A DNA stretch of 64,000 bases from an uncultured Ruminococcus sp. (GCA_947624295.1 CANQJV010000006.1:1-64000), one strand, 5' to 3'. Counted from the stretch's first letter, positions 43,125-53,105 are shown. Made by a program: numbers and translations. Notes: a model not told the origin generated them from the sequence alone.

Positions 43125-44063
43125 TTATTGTTCTTGTTGTTCTTCTTCAGAATCAGTATTTTCTTCAGGTTCTTCTTTTTTTCTCATCTCAATAGTTGAA
43201 AAATCTTCTGCCGATTCACCGTCACGCAATCTTCTTGCTATTATGCAGAATCTCGAATTATCCTCATCTGCATAGCAAGTCGAGAGAGTAAGCAGTTTAT
43301 CGCCGTATTTCACATCAATCCCCGTATCAAAAAGCTGTTTTTCCTTTACGCAGTTCATATAGTAGTTGAAATCATCTTCCGTATCAAGTTCTTCCAAATT
43401 CCAGTAAAGAAAATCAGAGTACCAGTTTCCGCCTGTAATCAGGCACGCACATATTACATAGTCATAGTCCTTGTAATTTGAGCTTATCTGAATAAACGGG
43501 TATTTTTTATAGTAGTCGTAATCCTGCCTGTAACGCCTTATAGAGCCGAACATTGTATTATTCGCCATATTATGCCCGTAAATGACGATATTTTCAGACT
43601 GTTCGTCCTCAATTCCGCCGAAATTATCACGGTAATCCATATAAAGCGAACCTGCAAATTCATAGCTCCTGTCAAGTGCCCTATGAAGATAGTATTCATT
43701 TTCGGGGTAAGCCTCACCGCCATAATACGCAATTCCGGCAGGAATTTCGCCGGGGTCTTTCAGTAACGGGTAGTCAACGTCCGTCCCCTCAATTTTAATC
43801 CAGCCTGCAATATCCTTGTTTTCTTTCAGGAGAGCCTTAGCTTTGCCTGTCATGCCGTTTTCCGAGGGAACATAGTCGTATACAGGCAACACAACAGGTT
43901 CAGTTACAGGCGGTTCTGTTGTTTCAGTCGTCGGAGCAGTTGTTATTTCGGGAGCAACGGGAGTATCTTCTTTTTTAGGGATACTCAGGTACGCAAACAC
44001 TCCCAGACCGACAGCAACTATAAATGCGGTACAAGCTGAAATAATTTTTGCTGTTTTGCTCAT
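43125..44063 (-). CDS. class B sortase
   Basis: 312 residues. An N-terminal membrane anchor (about 6-28) and Thr/Pro linker are followed by a sortase domain. Catalytic His is in Y-G-H-N-M-A, Cys in L-T-L-S-T-C-Y-A, and Arg in S-R-F-C-I-I-A-R-R. G-W-I-K-I-E-G-T-D-V-D-Y-P is typical of class B. It would attach proteins to peptidoglycan or assemble pili. Its substrate was not found; no sorting signal is evident in the downstream SpoIID-like protein. The gene follows the second sortase by 8 bp. Confidence 0.9.
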   Translation of the reverse strand: MSKTAKIISACTAFIVAVGLGVFAYLSIPKKEDTPVAPEITTAPTTETTEPPVTEPVVLPVYDYVPSENGMTGKAKALLKENKDIAGWIKIEGTDVDYPLLKDPGEIPAGIAYYGGEAYPENEYYLHRALDRSYEFAGSLYMDYRDNFGGIEDEQSENIVIYGHNMANNTMFGSIRRYRQDYDYYKKYPFIQISSNYKDYDYVICACLITGGNWYSDFLYWNLEELDTEDDFNYYMNCVKEKQLFDTGIDVKYGDKLLTLSTCYADEDNSRFCIIARRLRDGESAEDFSTIEMRKKEEPEENTDSEEEQQEQ

Positions 44064-44071
44064 TTGTTAAA

Positions 44072-45364
44072 TCATTCCTCAGTTTCGTTTTTTGGTTTAC
44101 TTTCAGGACCATACGGTTCAAATTCAGCGTTCGGGTCATATTTCTCGTTTGTTCTCGTCCTGTAATACATAGTCGGGAATTTTATATTGGGGTTCGCCTT
44201 GCTTTCAGTACCCTCGTATGGGTCTTCGCCCTCACGCACTTGTCTTGCAAGGAGAATAAGCCTTCCGTTGTCACCTAAAAGCGTATTGCAGGTTGATAAT
44301 GTGAGAAGTTGGTCACCATATTTCACATCAATATTATTTGTGCGGATTGTTCGTCTTTTAGCCTCGTTCACGAATTTATAGAAATCTTCCTCATTTTCGA
44401 AATCGAACTTATTCCAGCAATCGAATTTTGTTTCTGTTTCGTCGAAAGCGTCGAGAATAAAGAACGCAAATATTTTATATTGATAGACCTCATATTTTGA
44501 TTCAAGGTATATTACAGGGTGCTTGTCGTAGTAGTCGCTGTTCCTGTAATAATATTTCAGTGCGCCGAACATACTTTCATCAGCCATATTATGCCCGTAA
44601 ATGACAATATTATCCGAATTTTCCACGGCGAGATGATGGTCTGCACCTACTTCATCGAAATGATTGCGGTAGTCCATGAAAAGCGTACCTGCACGGGAGT
44701 CACCGCCCTTGAAACTCAAATGCAGATATTTGTCGTTATCTTCAGCCTGCACCACAGGTAACTCAAAAACAGGTTCACCGCCTGTTGTGGGTAATTTTAT
44801 AAATCCGACATAATCGGGGTTCATATCGAGTAATTTTTGTGCAGGAACACGGAGTTCATAATATTTTTGCGGAACGCCGTTCTCATCAATTTCTATCCTG
44901 TCTTCAGTTTCAGGTTCATAGTATGTATTGTGGAGTTCAGCAATCTCATCATTGCGCATACTGTTCCGCCACAAATCAAGGTAGTAGTCGCCTATCATGT
45001 AACCGCAGACAATTATTGCGGCGATTGAAGCAAGAAACAGTATTTTCCTTGTGCTTTCAAGTCCTCCGTCGCCCTTTTCAGGGAAAAGACTTCTTATTTT
45101 CTGCCAGAAAGTCTTTTTCTTCTTTCTTTTCTTCTTCTTTGAATTTGAAGATTTTTTCTTTTTTGCCGGAACAGGTCTTTGTTCAGCGTAATTATTTTCA
45201 TTTGATTTCCGTACACGGTGAACAGGCGGAAGTGCCTCGTGACTTCTCACCTCATACGGTATATCAGCATCTTCAGGTTTTCTGCCATCATTTATAGCTT
45301 TGCGGATAGCCTTTATTTTTTCAGCTCTTGCAATAGCTTCAGCGTCATTGCTGTTGTCATTCAT
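44072..45364 (-). CDS. class B sortase with long basic cytoplasmic N-terminus
   Basis: 430 residues. Residues 1-95 are cytoplasmic and rich in Lys (K-K-K-K-S-S-N-S-K-K-K-K-R-K), then one membrane segment (about 105-127) and a class B sortase domain: Y-G-H-N-M-A-D-E-S-M-F-G, L-T-L-S-T-C-N-T and N-G-R-L-I-L-L-A-R. It is paralogous to the next gene. The extended N-terminus is unusual for a sortase and might target it or bind a partner (inference). Confidence 0.88.
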   Translation of the reverse strand: MNDNSNDAEAIARAEKIKAIRKAINDGRKPEDADIPYEVRSHEALPPVHRVRKSNENNYAEQRPVPAKKKKSSNSKKKKRKKKKTFWQKIRSLFPEKGDGGLESTRKILFLASIAAIIVCGYMIGDYYLDLWRNSMRNDEIAELHNTYYEPETEDRIEIDENGVPQKYYELRVPAQKLLDMNPDYVGFIKLPTTGGEPVFELPVVQAEDNDKYLHLSFKGGDSRAGTLFMDYRNHFDEVGADHHLAVENSDNIVIYGHNMADESMFGALKYYYRNSDYYDKHPVIYLESKYEVYQYKIFAFFILDAFDETETKFDCWNKFDFENEEDFYKFVNEAKRRTIRTNNIDVKYGDQLLTLSTCNTLLGDNGRLILLARQVREGEDPYEGTESKANPNIKFPTMYYRTRTNEKYDPNAEFEPYGPESKPKNETEE

Positions 45365-45536
45365 TCTGATTTTTCACCTCGTCATTGAGTATATTTATAA
45401 GTATATTGTACACCATTTCAAGCGGAATGTCAAGAGATACAGCCGAATTTTCACACGATTACCGTTAAATTCACAGAAAATATTCATTTTTCAGTTATTT
45501 TGTACAAACTTTTCAGTTAAAATATGTAAAAAATAC

Positions 45537-46715
45537 CTATTTCCGGTAATCAAATGTTTTCATAACCGTATTTTCAACAGCTTTCTGTATAAGCGGTTCA
45601 AAGTCAAATTTTGCCTGCGCTTTCTCAATATTTTCAAGTTTCGGCTTTACCTTCGGGTGTTGAGGAGTGAACACGGTACAGCAATCCTCATAAGGTTCTA
45701 TTGACGTTTCAAAAGTATCTATTTTACGTGCAATATCAATGATTTCGATTTTGTCCATACCGATACACGGACGGAATACAGGCATACGGCACACCGCATC
45801 AGTACAAGCTATAGCTGCCATTGTCTGACTTGCAACCTGTCCTACGCTTTCGCCGGTAATCAGCGCAAGGTCATTGTCATTTTCAGCTATTCTCTGAGCA
45901 ATTTCCATCATAAGACGGCGCATTATTATTGTAAAATACTCTTCTGGGCAATTATCTTTTATAGCCTCCTGAATTTCAGTGAACGGCACGCAAAAAAATG
46001 CTATTCCTCCGCAATATTCCGTAAGTTTACTGCAAAGTTCTTCTACTTTCAACTGCGCTCTGTCGGAAGTATATGGTGGACTTACGTAATGTATCGCTGA
46101 AATACGTATGCCTCTTTTCGCCATCATATAGCCTGCAACAGGGCTGTCGATTCCTCCCGAAAGCAATAGCAATGCTTTTCCGCTGCTGCCTACGGGTAAT
46201 CCGCCTGCTCCCTTGATATTTTCCGCATGAACATATGCATTTGTGTCACGTACTTCAACAGTTACTGTTATTTCGGGATTTTTCACATCAACAGTAAGAT
46301 TGGGGTAATTCTCAAGAAGTATTCCGCCTAATTCCGCACATATTTCGGGCGATTTCATCGGGAAAGCCTTATCCGAACGCTTAGCATTGACTTTGAAAGT
46401 CTTAGCATTGCGGAGTATATCATCAAGATATTCAATTGTTTTAACTTTTATGTCATTGAAATCCTTTTCGCATACGCACGCACGGCAAAGTGAAGCTATA
46501 CCGAAAATTTTCCCTACACGCTCAACGACTTCGCCTAAATCCGCATCTTCATCAAGCGGAGTTATATAAGTTGTGGATTGTGCGGACGTAAGCTGAAAAT
46601 GCCCTAAACTTTTAAGCCTGCGTTTGATATTTTTAGTCAGCATATCCTCAAATGTACGCTTATTCAGCCCTTTCAGAACCATTTCACCATATTTTACAAG
46701 TACAATTTCTTTCAT
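45537..46715 (-). CDS. thiI: tRNA 4-thiouridine / thiamine sulfurtransferase ThiI
   Basis: 392 residues. Ferredoxin-like and THUMP domains (to about 165) are followed by the PP-loop domain with L-L-S-G-G-I-D-S-P-V-A. There is no C-terminal rhodanese domain, which is normal for Firmicutes ThiI. It thiolates U8 of tRNA using sulfur from a cysteine desulfurase encoded 12 bp upstream. Confidence 0.93.
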   Translation of the reverse strand: MKEIVLVKYGEMVLKGLNKRTFEDMLTKNIKRRLKSLGHFQLTSAQSTTYITPLDEDADLGEVVERVGKIFGIASLCRACVCEKDFNDIKVKTIEYLDDILRNAKTFKVNAKRSDKAFPMKSPEICAELGGILLENYPNLTVDVKNPEITVTVEVRDTNAYVHAENIKGAGGLPVGSSGKALLLLSGGIDSPVAGYMMAKRGIRISAIHYVSPPYTSDRAQLKVEELCSKLTEYCGGIAFFCVPFTEIQEAIKDNCPEEYFTIIMRRLMMEIAQRIAENDNDLALITGESVGQVASQTMAAIACTDAVCRMPVFRPCIGMDKIEIIDIARKIDTFETSIEPYEDCCTVFTPQHPKVKPKLENIEKAQAKFDFEPLIQKAVENTVMKTFDYRK

Positions 46716-46727
46716 TTCAAATTCTCC

Positions 46728-47855
46728 TTATCCTCTTAATGTTGCCATACCTTCACGAAGTATTTTCACAAACTCGTCAAGTTCAGATTCAGTTGTTTCC
46801 GCTGTAATACTTATCCTCAACGCACTATCGGCATTTTTATCAGATACGCCAAATTCACTCAATACACCGCTCTGCTGACCCTTTGAACACGCTGAACCAC
46901 TGCTTACATAAATCCCCTTGCTTTCGAGGAAATGGAGCATTATCTCAGACCGCTTTCCCATCGAGATATTTATGATATACGGTGACGCATCTTCAGCTGA
47001 ATTTACCGATATACCGTCAATTGCAGATATATTTGCAAGCAATCGGCTTTTGAGTGCTGATACTGCCTGATAACGCTCTTTTATTGTGGGATTGTATTTT
47101 TCGACGGCACTCCCGAACGCACATATAAGCGGTACGCTTTCAGTGCCTGAACGGATTCCTTTTTCCTGTTTTCCGCCTGTCATAACGGGAATCACACGAA
47201 CGCCTTTTTTTATGTAAAGTACCCCTGTTCCCTTTACAGCGTGGATTTTATGCCCGCTCAGTGAAATCAAATCAGCGTTGAGAGCATTTGCTTTGAACGG
47301 TATTTTCATATACGCCTGAACACAATCGGTATGAGTAATAATATCGGGATATTTCCGCTTTACCGCCTGAAAAGTTTCTTTTATCGGCAAAATATAGCCT
47401 GTTTCGTTGTTGACGTACATCATTGTAATCATAACAGTATTATCATCGCAGGCATTCAGGAAATCAGCTGAATAAAATTTCCCGTCACTTTCGGGAGAGA
47501 CACGGACTACTTCAAAGCCCGATTTTTCGAGTGCCGACAAAGTTTCCTCAACTGATGCGTGTTCAACAGACGATGCGACTATTTTCCGCCGTTTTCTGCC
47601 GTAAGCTGAACATATCCCACGCAAAGCAAGATTATTGCTTTCAGTTGCTCCCGAAGTAAAAAAAATATTTGACGAATCCGCACCTATTGAATCAGCAATT
47701 ATTTTTCTTGCGTTATCAACAGCAATCTGCGCATCAAGTCCTACACGGTGCAGAGATGACGGATTGCCGAAGTTCTCAGTCATTGCCGCTACAGCCGACT
47801 GTACAGCCTCCGCACAAGGCTTTGTAGTTGAAGCATTATCAAGATATATGAACAT
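46728..47855 (-). CDS. cysteine desulfurase (NifS/IscS-like, ThiI partner)
   Basis: 375 residues. It starts Y-L-D-N-A-S-T-T-K-P. The PLP Lys is in S-G-H-K-I-H-A-V-K-G and the persulfide Cys in S-S-G-S-A-C-S-K-G. It releases sulfur from cysteine. Adjacency to thiI indicates the NifZ-type role of sulfur donor for tRNA thiolation rather than a general Fe-S scaffold role. Confidence 0.9.
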   Translation of the reverse strand: MFIYLDNASTTKPCAEAVQSAVAAMTENFGNPSSLHRVGLDAQIAVDNARKIIADSIGADSSNIFFTSGATESNNLALRGICSAYGRKRRKIVASSVEHASVEETLSALEKSGFEVVRVSPESDGKFYSADFLNACDDNTVMITMMYVNNETGYILPIKETFQAVKRKYPDIITHTDCVQAYMKIPFKANALNADLISLSGHKIHAVKGTGVLYIKKGVRVIPVMTGGKQEKGIRSGTESVPLICAFGSAVEKYNPTIKERYQAVSALKSRLLANISAIDGISVNSAEDASPYIINISMGKRSEIMLHFLESKGIYVSSGSACSKGQQSGVLSEFGVSDKNADSALRISITAETTESELDEFVKILREGMATLRG

Positions 47856-47978
47856 ATAATCACGCTTTCTTGTTAGAGTAATGTACTTATTATATCACGT
47901 TTTTACTTGTATTGCAAGTATTTTGCAAAAATATTATACTTGTCTGAAAAATTTTTCAAAAAAATTTTCAGAAAATAC

Positions 47979-48007
47979 TTGACAAATCCGTTTTGTTATG
48001 TTATAAT
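47979..48007 (+). promoter_or_regulatory. promoter of rpmG-secE-nusG-rplK-rplA
   Basis: A consensus TTGACA (47979-47984) and TATAAT (48002-48007) with a 17-bp spacer. The leader to rpmG is about 100 nt and holds a 4-codon reading (ATG-CTG-AGG-ATA-TGA) after GGAGG. Confidence 0.8.
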
Positions 48008-48114
48008 AATTATACCTCGTTATCCGGAGGTTATTTTTATGCTGAGGATATGAGGGAGGCAAACAACCTATCTCTAACAAAACAGAGAAAGTATTTTTTT
48101 CAGGAGGTGCCGAT

Positions 48115-48264
48115 ATGAGAGTTAAAATTACATTAGCCTGCACGGAGTGCAAACAACGTAATTATGTTTCCAAGAAAAACAAGAAGAATGACCCGGACAG
48201 AATCGAAATGATGAAACACTGCAAATTCTGCCGTAAGCATACTCTTCACAAGGAAACAAAGTAA
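48115..48264 (+). CDS. rpmG: 50S ribosomal protein L33
   Basis: 49 residues: [13 protein letters not shown] at the start and [15 protein letters not shown] at the end. Four Cys give the zinc-binding form. CAGGAGGTG lies before the ATG. rpmG-secE-nusG is the standard bacterial order. Confidence 0.95.
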   Translation: MRVKITLACTECKQRNYVSKKNKKNDPDRIEMMKHCKFCRKHTLHKETK

Positions 48265-48281
48265 TCGGAAGGAGTATTTGA

Positions 48282-48644
48282 ATGGCTAAAAAAGACAAGA
48301 AAAATACTGCTGACGAAATGTCCGAAACTCCCGATGTTTCCAAAAATGAAAAAGAAAAAAAATCCAAAAAAGCTGAGGAATCAGTGACTGAGGATAAAAA
48401 GGAAAAAAAGGAAAAACAGGATAAAAAGGACAAGAAAAAATCCGAGAAAAAAGAACCTAACAAAATTGTAAAATGGTTCAAGGATTTGAAAATTGAGTTC
48501 AAAAAAGTAGTCTGGCCAAGTAGAAAAACAGTCTTTGATAATACAAGCGTAGTTCTCGCTGTCGTTGTCGCTTCAGCTGTTCTCGTCGGTCTGCTTGATA
48601 CAGGGTTCCTTGCCCTTATGAGGCTCATCTATCAGCAAGGTTAA
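48282..48644 (+). CDS. secE: preprotein translocase subunit SecE
   Basis: 120 residues. An unusually long, charged Lys/Glu N-terminus (about 60 residues) precedes the SecE core: W-F-K-D-L-K-I-E-F-K-K-V-V-W-P-S-R-K, then one membrane segment. Typical Firmicutes SecE is about 60-75 residues, so the N-terminal half is an extension. It clamps SecY in the translocon. Confidence 0.92.
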   Translation: MAKKDKKNTADEMSETPDVSKNEKEKKSKKAEESVTEDKKEKKEKQDKKDKKKSEKKEPNKIVKWFKDLKIEFKKVVWPSRKTVFDNTSVVLAVVVASAVLVGLLDTGFLALMRLIYQQG

Positions 48645-48674
48645 ACAATTACGGAAATCTGAGGAGGATTAGTT

Positions 48675-49208
48675 ATGTCAGAAGCAGCAAAATGGTATGT
48701 TGTACACACATATTCCGGCTACGAAAACAAAGTTGCACAGAATATCGAAAAAGTTGTTGAAAACCGTAAGCTCCACGACCTTATCCAAGAAGTCAGAGTT
48801 CCAACCGAAAAAGTTATTGAAACTGTCAACGGTAAGGAAAAAGAATACGAACGCAAAACCTTCCCCGGCTACGTTCTTATAAAAATGGTAGTTACCGACG
48901 ATACATGGTATATCGTGAGAAATACAAGAGGCTGTACAGGCTTCGTCGGTCCTGCCTCCGTCCCTACACCGCTTTCAGAAGAAGAAGTCCGCAAAACGTT
49001 CGGCATAGATACTTCATCGCCGATTGTTGAGGTCAACTTCAAAGAGGGCGACAGAGTTCAGATTTCGGGTACCGCTATGGACGGCTTTATAGGCATTGTC
49101 CAGAGCATCAATTTAGACGACCGCACTGTCAATCTGCTTGTATCAATGCTCGGTCGTGAAACACCTACTACTGTATCTCTCAATCAGGTTATAGCAGTAG
49201 ATGAGTAA
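48675..49208 (+). CDS. nusG: transcription termination/antitermination factor NusG
   Basis: 177 residues. NGN domain: W-Y-V-V-H-T-Y-S-G-Y-E-N-K-V, K-T-F-P-G-Y-V-L-I and N-T-R-G-C-T-G-F-V-G. The KOW domain has F-K-E-G-D-R-V-Q-I. GAGGAGG precedes the ATG. Confidence 0.96.
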   Translation: MSEAAKWYVVHTYSGYENKVAQNIEKVVENRKLHDLIQEVRVPTEKVIETVNGKEKEYERKTFPGYVLIKMVVTDDTWYIVRNTRGCTGFVGPASVPTPLSEEEVRKTFGIDTSSPIVEVNFKEGDRVQISGTAMDGFIGIVQSINLDDRTVNLLVSMLGRETPTTVSLNQVIAVDE

Positions 49209-49302
49209 AATATCAAACAAAATCGAAACTTAAAAAGTTTCAGTGGGAGAGGCAAAATAATTATTGCCCCGCCATTTACCACATTTATGGAGGTGCGAAT
49301 AC

Positions 49303-49728
49303 ATGGCACAAAAAGTAGTTGGCTACATTAAGCTTCAAATCGCAGCAGGAAAGGCTACTCCTGCACCGCCTGTAGGACCGGCTCTCGGTCAGCACGGCGT
49401 TAATATCATGGCATTCACTAAGGAATTCAACGAGAGAACCAAAAATGACATCGGTATGATTATCCCCGTTGTTATCACTGTTTACGCAGACCGTTCATTC
49501 TCTTTCATCACTAAAACTCCTCCCGCAGCAGTCCTCATCAAAAAAGCCTGCAATATCAACAGCGGTTCGGGAGTTCCGAATAAGACCAAAGTCGCTAACA
49601 TCACCAAAGAACAGATTCAGAAAATCGCTGAACAGAAAATGCCTGACCTCAATGCAGGCTCTCTTGAGGCAGCTATGAGCATGATTGCCGGCACTGCACG
49701 TTCAATGGGTGTTGTAGTCGTTGACTAA
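49303..49728 (+). CDS. rplK: 50S ribosomal protein L11
   Basis: 141 residues: [25 protein letters not shown], then [11 protein letters not shown] 49303 follows GGAGGTG; a longer in-frame reading from 49264 is leader sequence. Confidence 0.97.
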   Translation: MAQKVVGYIKLQIAAGKATPAPPVGPALGQHGVNIMAFTKEFNERTKNDIGMIIPVVITVYADRSFSFITKTPPAAVLIKKACNINSGSGVPNKTKVANITKEQIQKIAEQKMPDLNAGSLEAAMSMIAGTARSMGVVVVD

Positions 49729-49854
49729 TCAGATTTAACAAAAAATGCACACGGGTTCACCCGTTAAGCGTTCTATCTATTGGTGGGAGGAAAATTCCGC
49801 TAACTGTATCGCTATAGGCGATGCGGTATTACCACTTAAACAGGAGGAAATATA

Positions 49855-50550
49855 ATGAAACACGGCAAAAAATACGTTGACAGTGCTAAAACTGTTGATT
49901 ATACAAAGCTCTATGAGTCTGTTGAGGCTCTTGAATTAGTCTGCCAGAATGCAAAGGCAAAATTTGATGAAACTGTTGAGGCTCATATCCGCCTCGGCGT
50001 TGACTCCCGTCACGCTGACCAGCAGGTAAGAGGTGCAGTTATTCTCCCTAACGGTACAGGTAAATCAGTTAAAGTTCTCGTTTTCTGCAAAGAAGACAAG
50101 TATGAGGCTGCACAAGCTGCAGGTGCTGATTACGTAGGCGGTATGGATATGGTTGAGAAAATCCAGAAAGAAAACTGGATGGACTTCGATGTTGTTATCG
50201 CTTCACCCGATATGATGGGTCTCGTAGGTCGTCTCGGTAAAATCCTCGGACCTCGTGGACTTATGCCGAACCCGAAGGCAGGTACTGTAACTCCCGACGT
50301 TGCTAAGGCTGTAACTGAGGCTAAAGCAGGTAAAATCGAGTACCGTCTTGACAAAACAAACATCATTCACTGCCCTATCGGTAAAGCATCTTTCGGTGCT
50401 GCTAAACTTGAGGAAAACTTTGCTGTTCTTATGGAAGCTATCGTTAAAGCTAAACCTGCTGCTGCAAAGGGTGCTTACCTCAAGAGCTGTACTGTTGCAT
50501 CAACAATGGGTCCCGGAGTACCTGTTGCTACAACAAAATACGGTGTATGA
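49855..50550 (+). CDS. rplA: 50S ribosomal protein L1
   Basis: 231 residues: [10 protein letters not shown], and the L1 signature around [12 protein letters not shown]. The 126-nt gap after rplK may hold an autoregulatory L1 site, but none was identified with certainty. A terminator follows directly, so rplJ-rplL are not part of this operon here. Confidence 0.97.
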   Translation: MKHGKKYVDSAKTVDYTKLYESVEALELVCQNAKAKFDETVEAHIRLGVDSRHADQQVRGAVILPNGTGKSVKVLVFCKEDKYEAAQAAGADYVGGMDMVEKIQKENWMDFDVVIASPDMMGLVGRLGKILGPRGLMPNPKAGTVTPDVAKAVTEAKAGKIEYRLDKTNIIHCPIGKASFGAAKLEENFAVLMEAIVKAKPAAAKGAYLKSCTVASTMGPGVPVATTKYGV

Positions 50551-50564
50551 TTTAACTAAAATAC

Positions 50565-50602
50565 AAAAGTTGTGCGGAGTTAATTCTGCACAACTTTTTT
50601 GT
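50565..50602 (+). terminator. terminator after rplA
   Basis: An 11-bp perfect stem AAAAGTTGTGC/GCACAACTTTT (50565-50575 with 50588-50598) ends in TTTTTT. Confidence 0.9.
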
Positions 50603-50683
50603 TATAAAATTCGTATGACTGCATAATAATTTCAGCAAAATATGACGTAAATTTGTAATAAGTTACAATTAACTGAAAATCAC

Positions 50684-50712
50684 TTGACAAATCATATAAT
50701 TCTTAGTATAAT
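50684..50712 (+). promoter_or_regulatory. promoter of the feo operon
   Basis: TTGACA (50684-50689) and TATAAT (50707-50712) with a 17-bp spacer. No clear Fur-box palindrome was recognised. Confidence 0.75.
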
Positions 50713-50761
50713 AATAATCAGGTTAGCAAGTAATAACTAAACTGATAAGGAGGATTTGCGT

Positions 50762-50977
50762 ATGACTTTGAAAGACGCTGTAGAAGGCAAAGAATACACT
50801 GTCCGTGAAATAAACAGTGACGATGAAGAACTCAATTCTTTTCTGTTTTCACTCGGCTGTTACAGCGGCGAAAGTATTACAGTTGTCTCGCATATGAAAA
50901 ACGGTTGTGTTGTTTCTATCAAAGACGGCAGATATAATATTGATAAACAATTAGCTGATGCAATCGTTGTGTACTAA
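50762..50977 (+). CDS. feoA: ferrous iron transport protein A
   Basis: 71 residues with the SH3-like FeoA fold: L-F-S-L-G-C-Y-S-G-E-S-I-T-V-V-S and L-A-D-A-I-V-V. It is thought to modulate FeoB in the cytoplasm. ATG 50762 is 8 nt after AAGGAGG; an in-frame TTG at 50756 is too close to that site. Confidence 0.85.
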   Translation: MTLKDAVEGKEYTVREINSDDEELNSFLFSLGCYSGESITVVSHMKNGCVVSIKDGRYNIDKQLADAIVVY

Positions 50978-51104
50978 ATTCCGCTGTAATTGAGTATATA
51001 TTAGCAATCGCAAAGTCGGTTGTTAATTTTTTGATGATATGTTAGCATATAATAACTTAATGTTATTCATTATAAATTTATATTATATATAGGAGGAGAT
51101 TTTT

Positions 51105-53102
51105 ATGAGAATAGCCTTGACAGGTAATCCGAACTCAGGTAAGACTACTATGTTCAATGCTTTAACAGGCAGAAACGAAAAAGTCGGTAACTGGGCAGGT
51201 GTTACTGTTGACAAAAAAGAACACACTATCAAGAAATCCTACACAAACGGCAGCGAAATTATAGCTGTTGACTTGCCCGGTGCTTACTCAATGTCACCGT
51301 TCACAAGTGAGGAAAGCATTACAAGTTCATATGTCAAAAAGGAAAAGCCCGATGTTATTATAAATATCGTCGATGCTACGAATTTAAGCAGAAGTCTTTT
51401 CTTCACAACTCAACTGCTTGAATTGGGGATTCCGATTGTTGTCGCACTTAACAAAAGCGATATAAACAAGAAAAAAGAAACTAAAATTGATTCGGACAAA
51501 CTCGCTGTACTTCTCGGCTGTCCCGTAGTCAATACAAGTTCAATTGCTTCTGAGGGTCTTGCTGAAGTCGTAAAATCAGCTGTCGAACAGGCTGGTAAAA
51601 CGCAGACCGCACCTTATAAGCAGGGCGATATTGACCTCACTGACAAATCAGCTGTTGAAATGGCTGACCGCAAGCGTTTTGATTTTGTCAATAAAATTGT
51701 CAAAGGCGTTGAAACTCGTAAAGTGCTTACAAAAGACAGAAATACAGGCGATAAAATTGATGCTGTAATCACTAATAAAATCGTGGGTATTCCGATTTTT
51801 GCGGTTGTTATGTTCCTTGTATTCCAGATTTCGCAAGTATGGGTTGGTCCGTTTATAGCTGATACACTCGTAGGCTGGCTTGAAACGTTTCAGGAATGGG
51901 TAAGAGGTCTGCTTGCGAACGCCTCCCCGCTTCTTTCAGCACTTCTTGTTGACGGTGTAATAGGCGGTGTTATAGCTGTACTCGGATTTTTACCGCTTGT
52001 AATGATTATGTACTTTCTTATTGCTATTCTTGAGGACTGCGGTTATATGTCGAGAGTTGCCGTTGTACTTGACCCTATTTTCAAAAGAGTCGGACTTTCG
52101 GGTAAATCGGTCATCCCGTTTGTTATCGGAATAGGTTGTGCTGTTCCCGGTATTATGGCGAGCCGTACTATCAGAAACGAACGTGAAAGACGTGCTACCG
52201 CAATGCTTACGCCGTTTATGCCGTGCGGTGCTAAAATCCCTGTAATTGCACTTTTTGCAGGAGCATTTTTTGATGACGCAGGCTGGGTGAGTTTCCTGAT
52301 GTATTTTTCAGGTATAGCACTTATTTTCCTCGGCGCACTTCTTGTGAATAAAATAACAGGATTCAAAGCAAGAAAATCTTTCTTTATAATTGAACTCCCC
52401 GAATATAAAGCTCCGTCACTTATCGGCGCATTCAAATCAATGTGCAGCCGTGGCTGGGCGTACATAGTAAAAGCATCTACAATTATTCTCCTTTGCAATA
52501 CAGCTGTTCAGATTATGCAGACATTTGACTGGACTTTCCACGTTGCAGAGGAGGCTGACAAGTCAATTCTCGCCTCAATAGCAAGCCCGTTTGCGTATCT
52601 TCTTGTGCCGATTGTAGGCGTACTCAGCTGGCAATTAGCTGCTGCTGCTGTAACAGGCTTTATCGCAAAAGAAAACGTTGTCGGAACACTTGCTGTATGT
52701 TTTGTAGGGCTTGAAAACCTCATCGATACAGAGGACCTTGTTCTTATGGAGGGCGCAGGCGGAAGTGTTGCATCAGTTATGGCGATAACTAAAGTTGCTG
52801 CACTTGCATATCTTATGTTTAATCTTTTTACACCGCCATGTTTTGCTGCTATCGGTGCTATGAACTCCGAAATGAAAAGTGCAAAATGGATATGGGGCGG
52901 TATAGGTTTACAACTTTTCACCGGCTATACTATTGCATATCTCGTGTACACAATCGGTACTATAATCACTGCGCCGTCGTCACTCAACGTAGGTGCGGCT
53001 GTAGCAGGACTTATTGCTATACTCGTTATGATTTCAGTAATAATTGTTCTTGTCAACCGTTCAAATAAGAATATCAAGGCTGAATATGCCCTTGCGAAAT
53101 AA
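51105..53102 (+). CDS. feoB: ferrous iron transporter FeoB
   Basis: 665 residues. The G-protein domain has G-N-P-N-S-G-K-T-T (G1), D-L-P-G-A-Y (G3) and N-K-S-D (G4). A helical spacer leads to a polytopic membrane domain with two Gate motifs, G-C-A-V-P-G-I-M-A and a later K-x-x-x-x-L region. It imports Fe2+ across the membrane, driven or gated by nucleotide hydrolysis. A 127-bp gap separates it from feoA. Confidence 0.95.
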   Translation: MRIALTGNPNSGKTTMFNALTGRNEKVGNWAGVTVDKKEHTIKKSYTNGSEIIAVDLPGAYSMSPFTSEESITSSYVKKEKPDVIINIVDATNLSRSLFFTTQLLELGIPIVVALNKSDINKKKETKIDSDKLAVLLGCPVVNTSSIASEGLAEVVKSAVEQAGKTQTAPYKQGDIDLTDKSAVEMADRKRFDFVNKIVKGVETRKVLTKDRNTGDKIDAVITNKIVGIPIFAVVMFLVFQISQVWVGPFIADTLVGWLETFQEWVRGLLANASPLLSALLVDGVIGGVIAVLGFLPLVMIMYFLIAILEDCGYMSRVAVVLDPIFKRVGLSGKSVIPFVIGIGCAVPGIMASRTIRNERERRATAMLTPFMPCGAKIPVIALFAGAFFDDAGWVSFLMYFSGIALIFLGALLVNKITGFKARKSFFIIELPEYKAPSLIGAFKSMCSRGWAYIVKASTIILLCNTAVQIMQTFDWTFHVAEEADKSILASIASPFAYLLVPIVGVLSWQLAAAAVTGFIAKENVVGTLAVCFVGLENLIDTEDLVLMEGAGGSVASVMAITKVAALAYLMFNLFTPPCFAAIGAMNSEMKSAKWIWGGIGLQLFTGYTIAYLVYTIGTIITAPSSLNVGAAVAGLIAILVMISVIIVLVNRSNKNIKAEYALAK

Positions 53103-53105
53103 GCT

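Noticed and set aside
49729-49854. A possible L10- or L1-type ribosomal leader before rplA
   Set aside because: The gap has some pairing, but I could not identify the conserved protein-binding motifs, so no feature was called.
50641-50755. A Fur or DtxR operator in the feo promoter
   Set aside because: The region is AT-rich but has no convincing palindrome matching either consensus.
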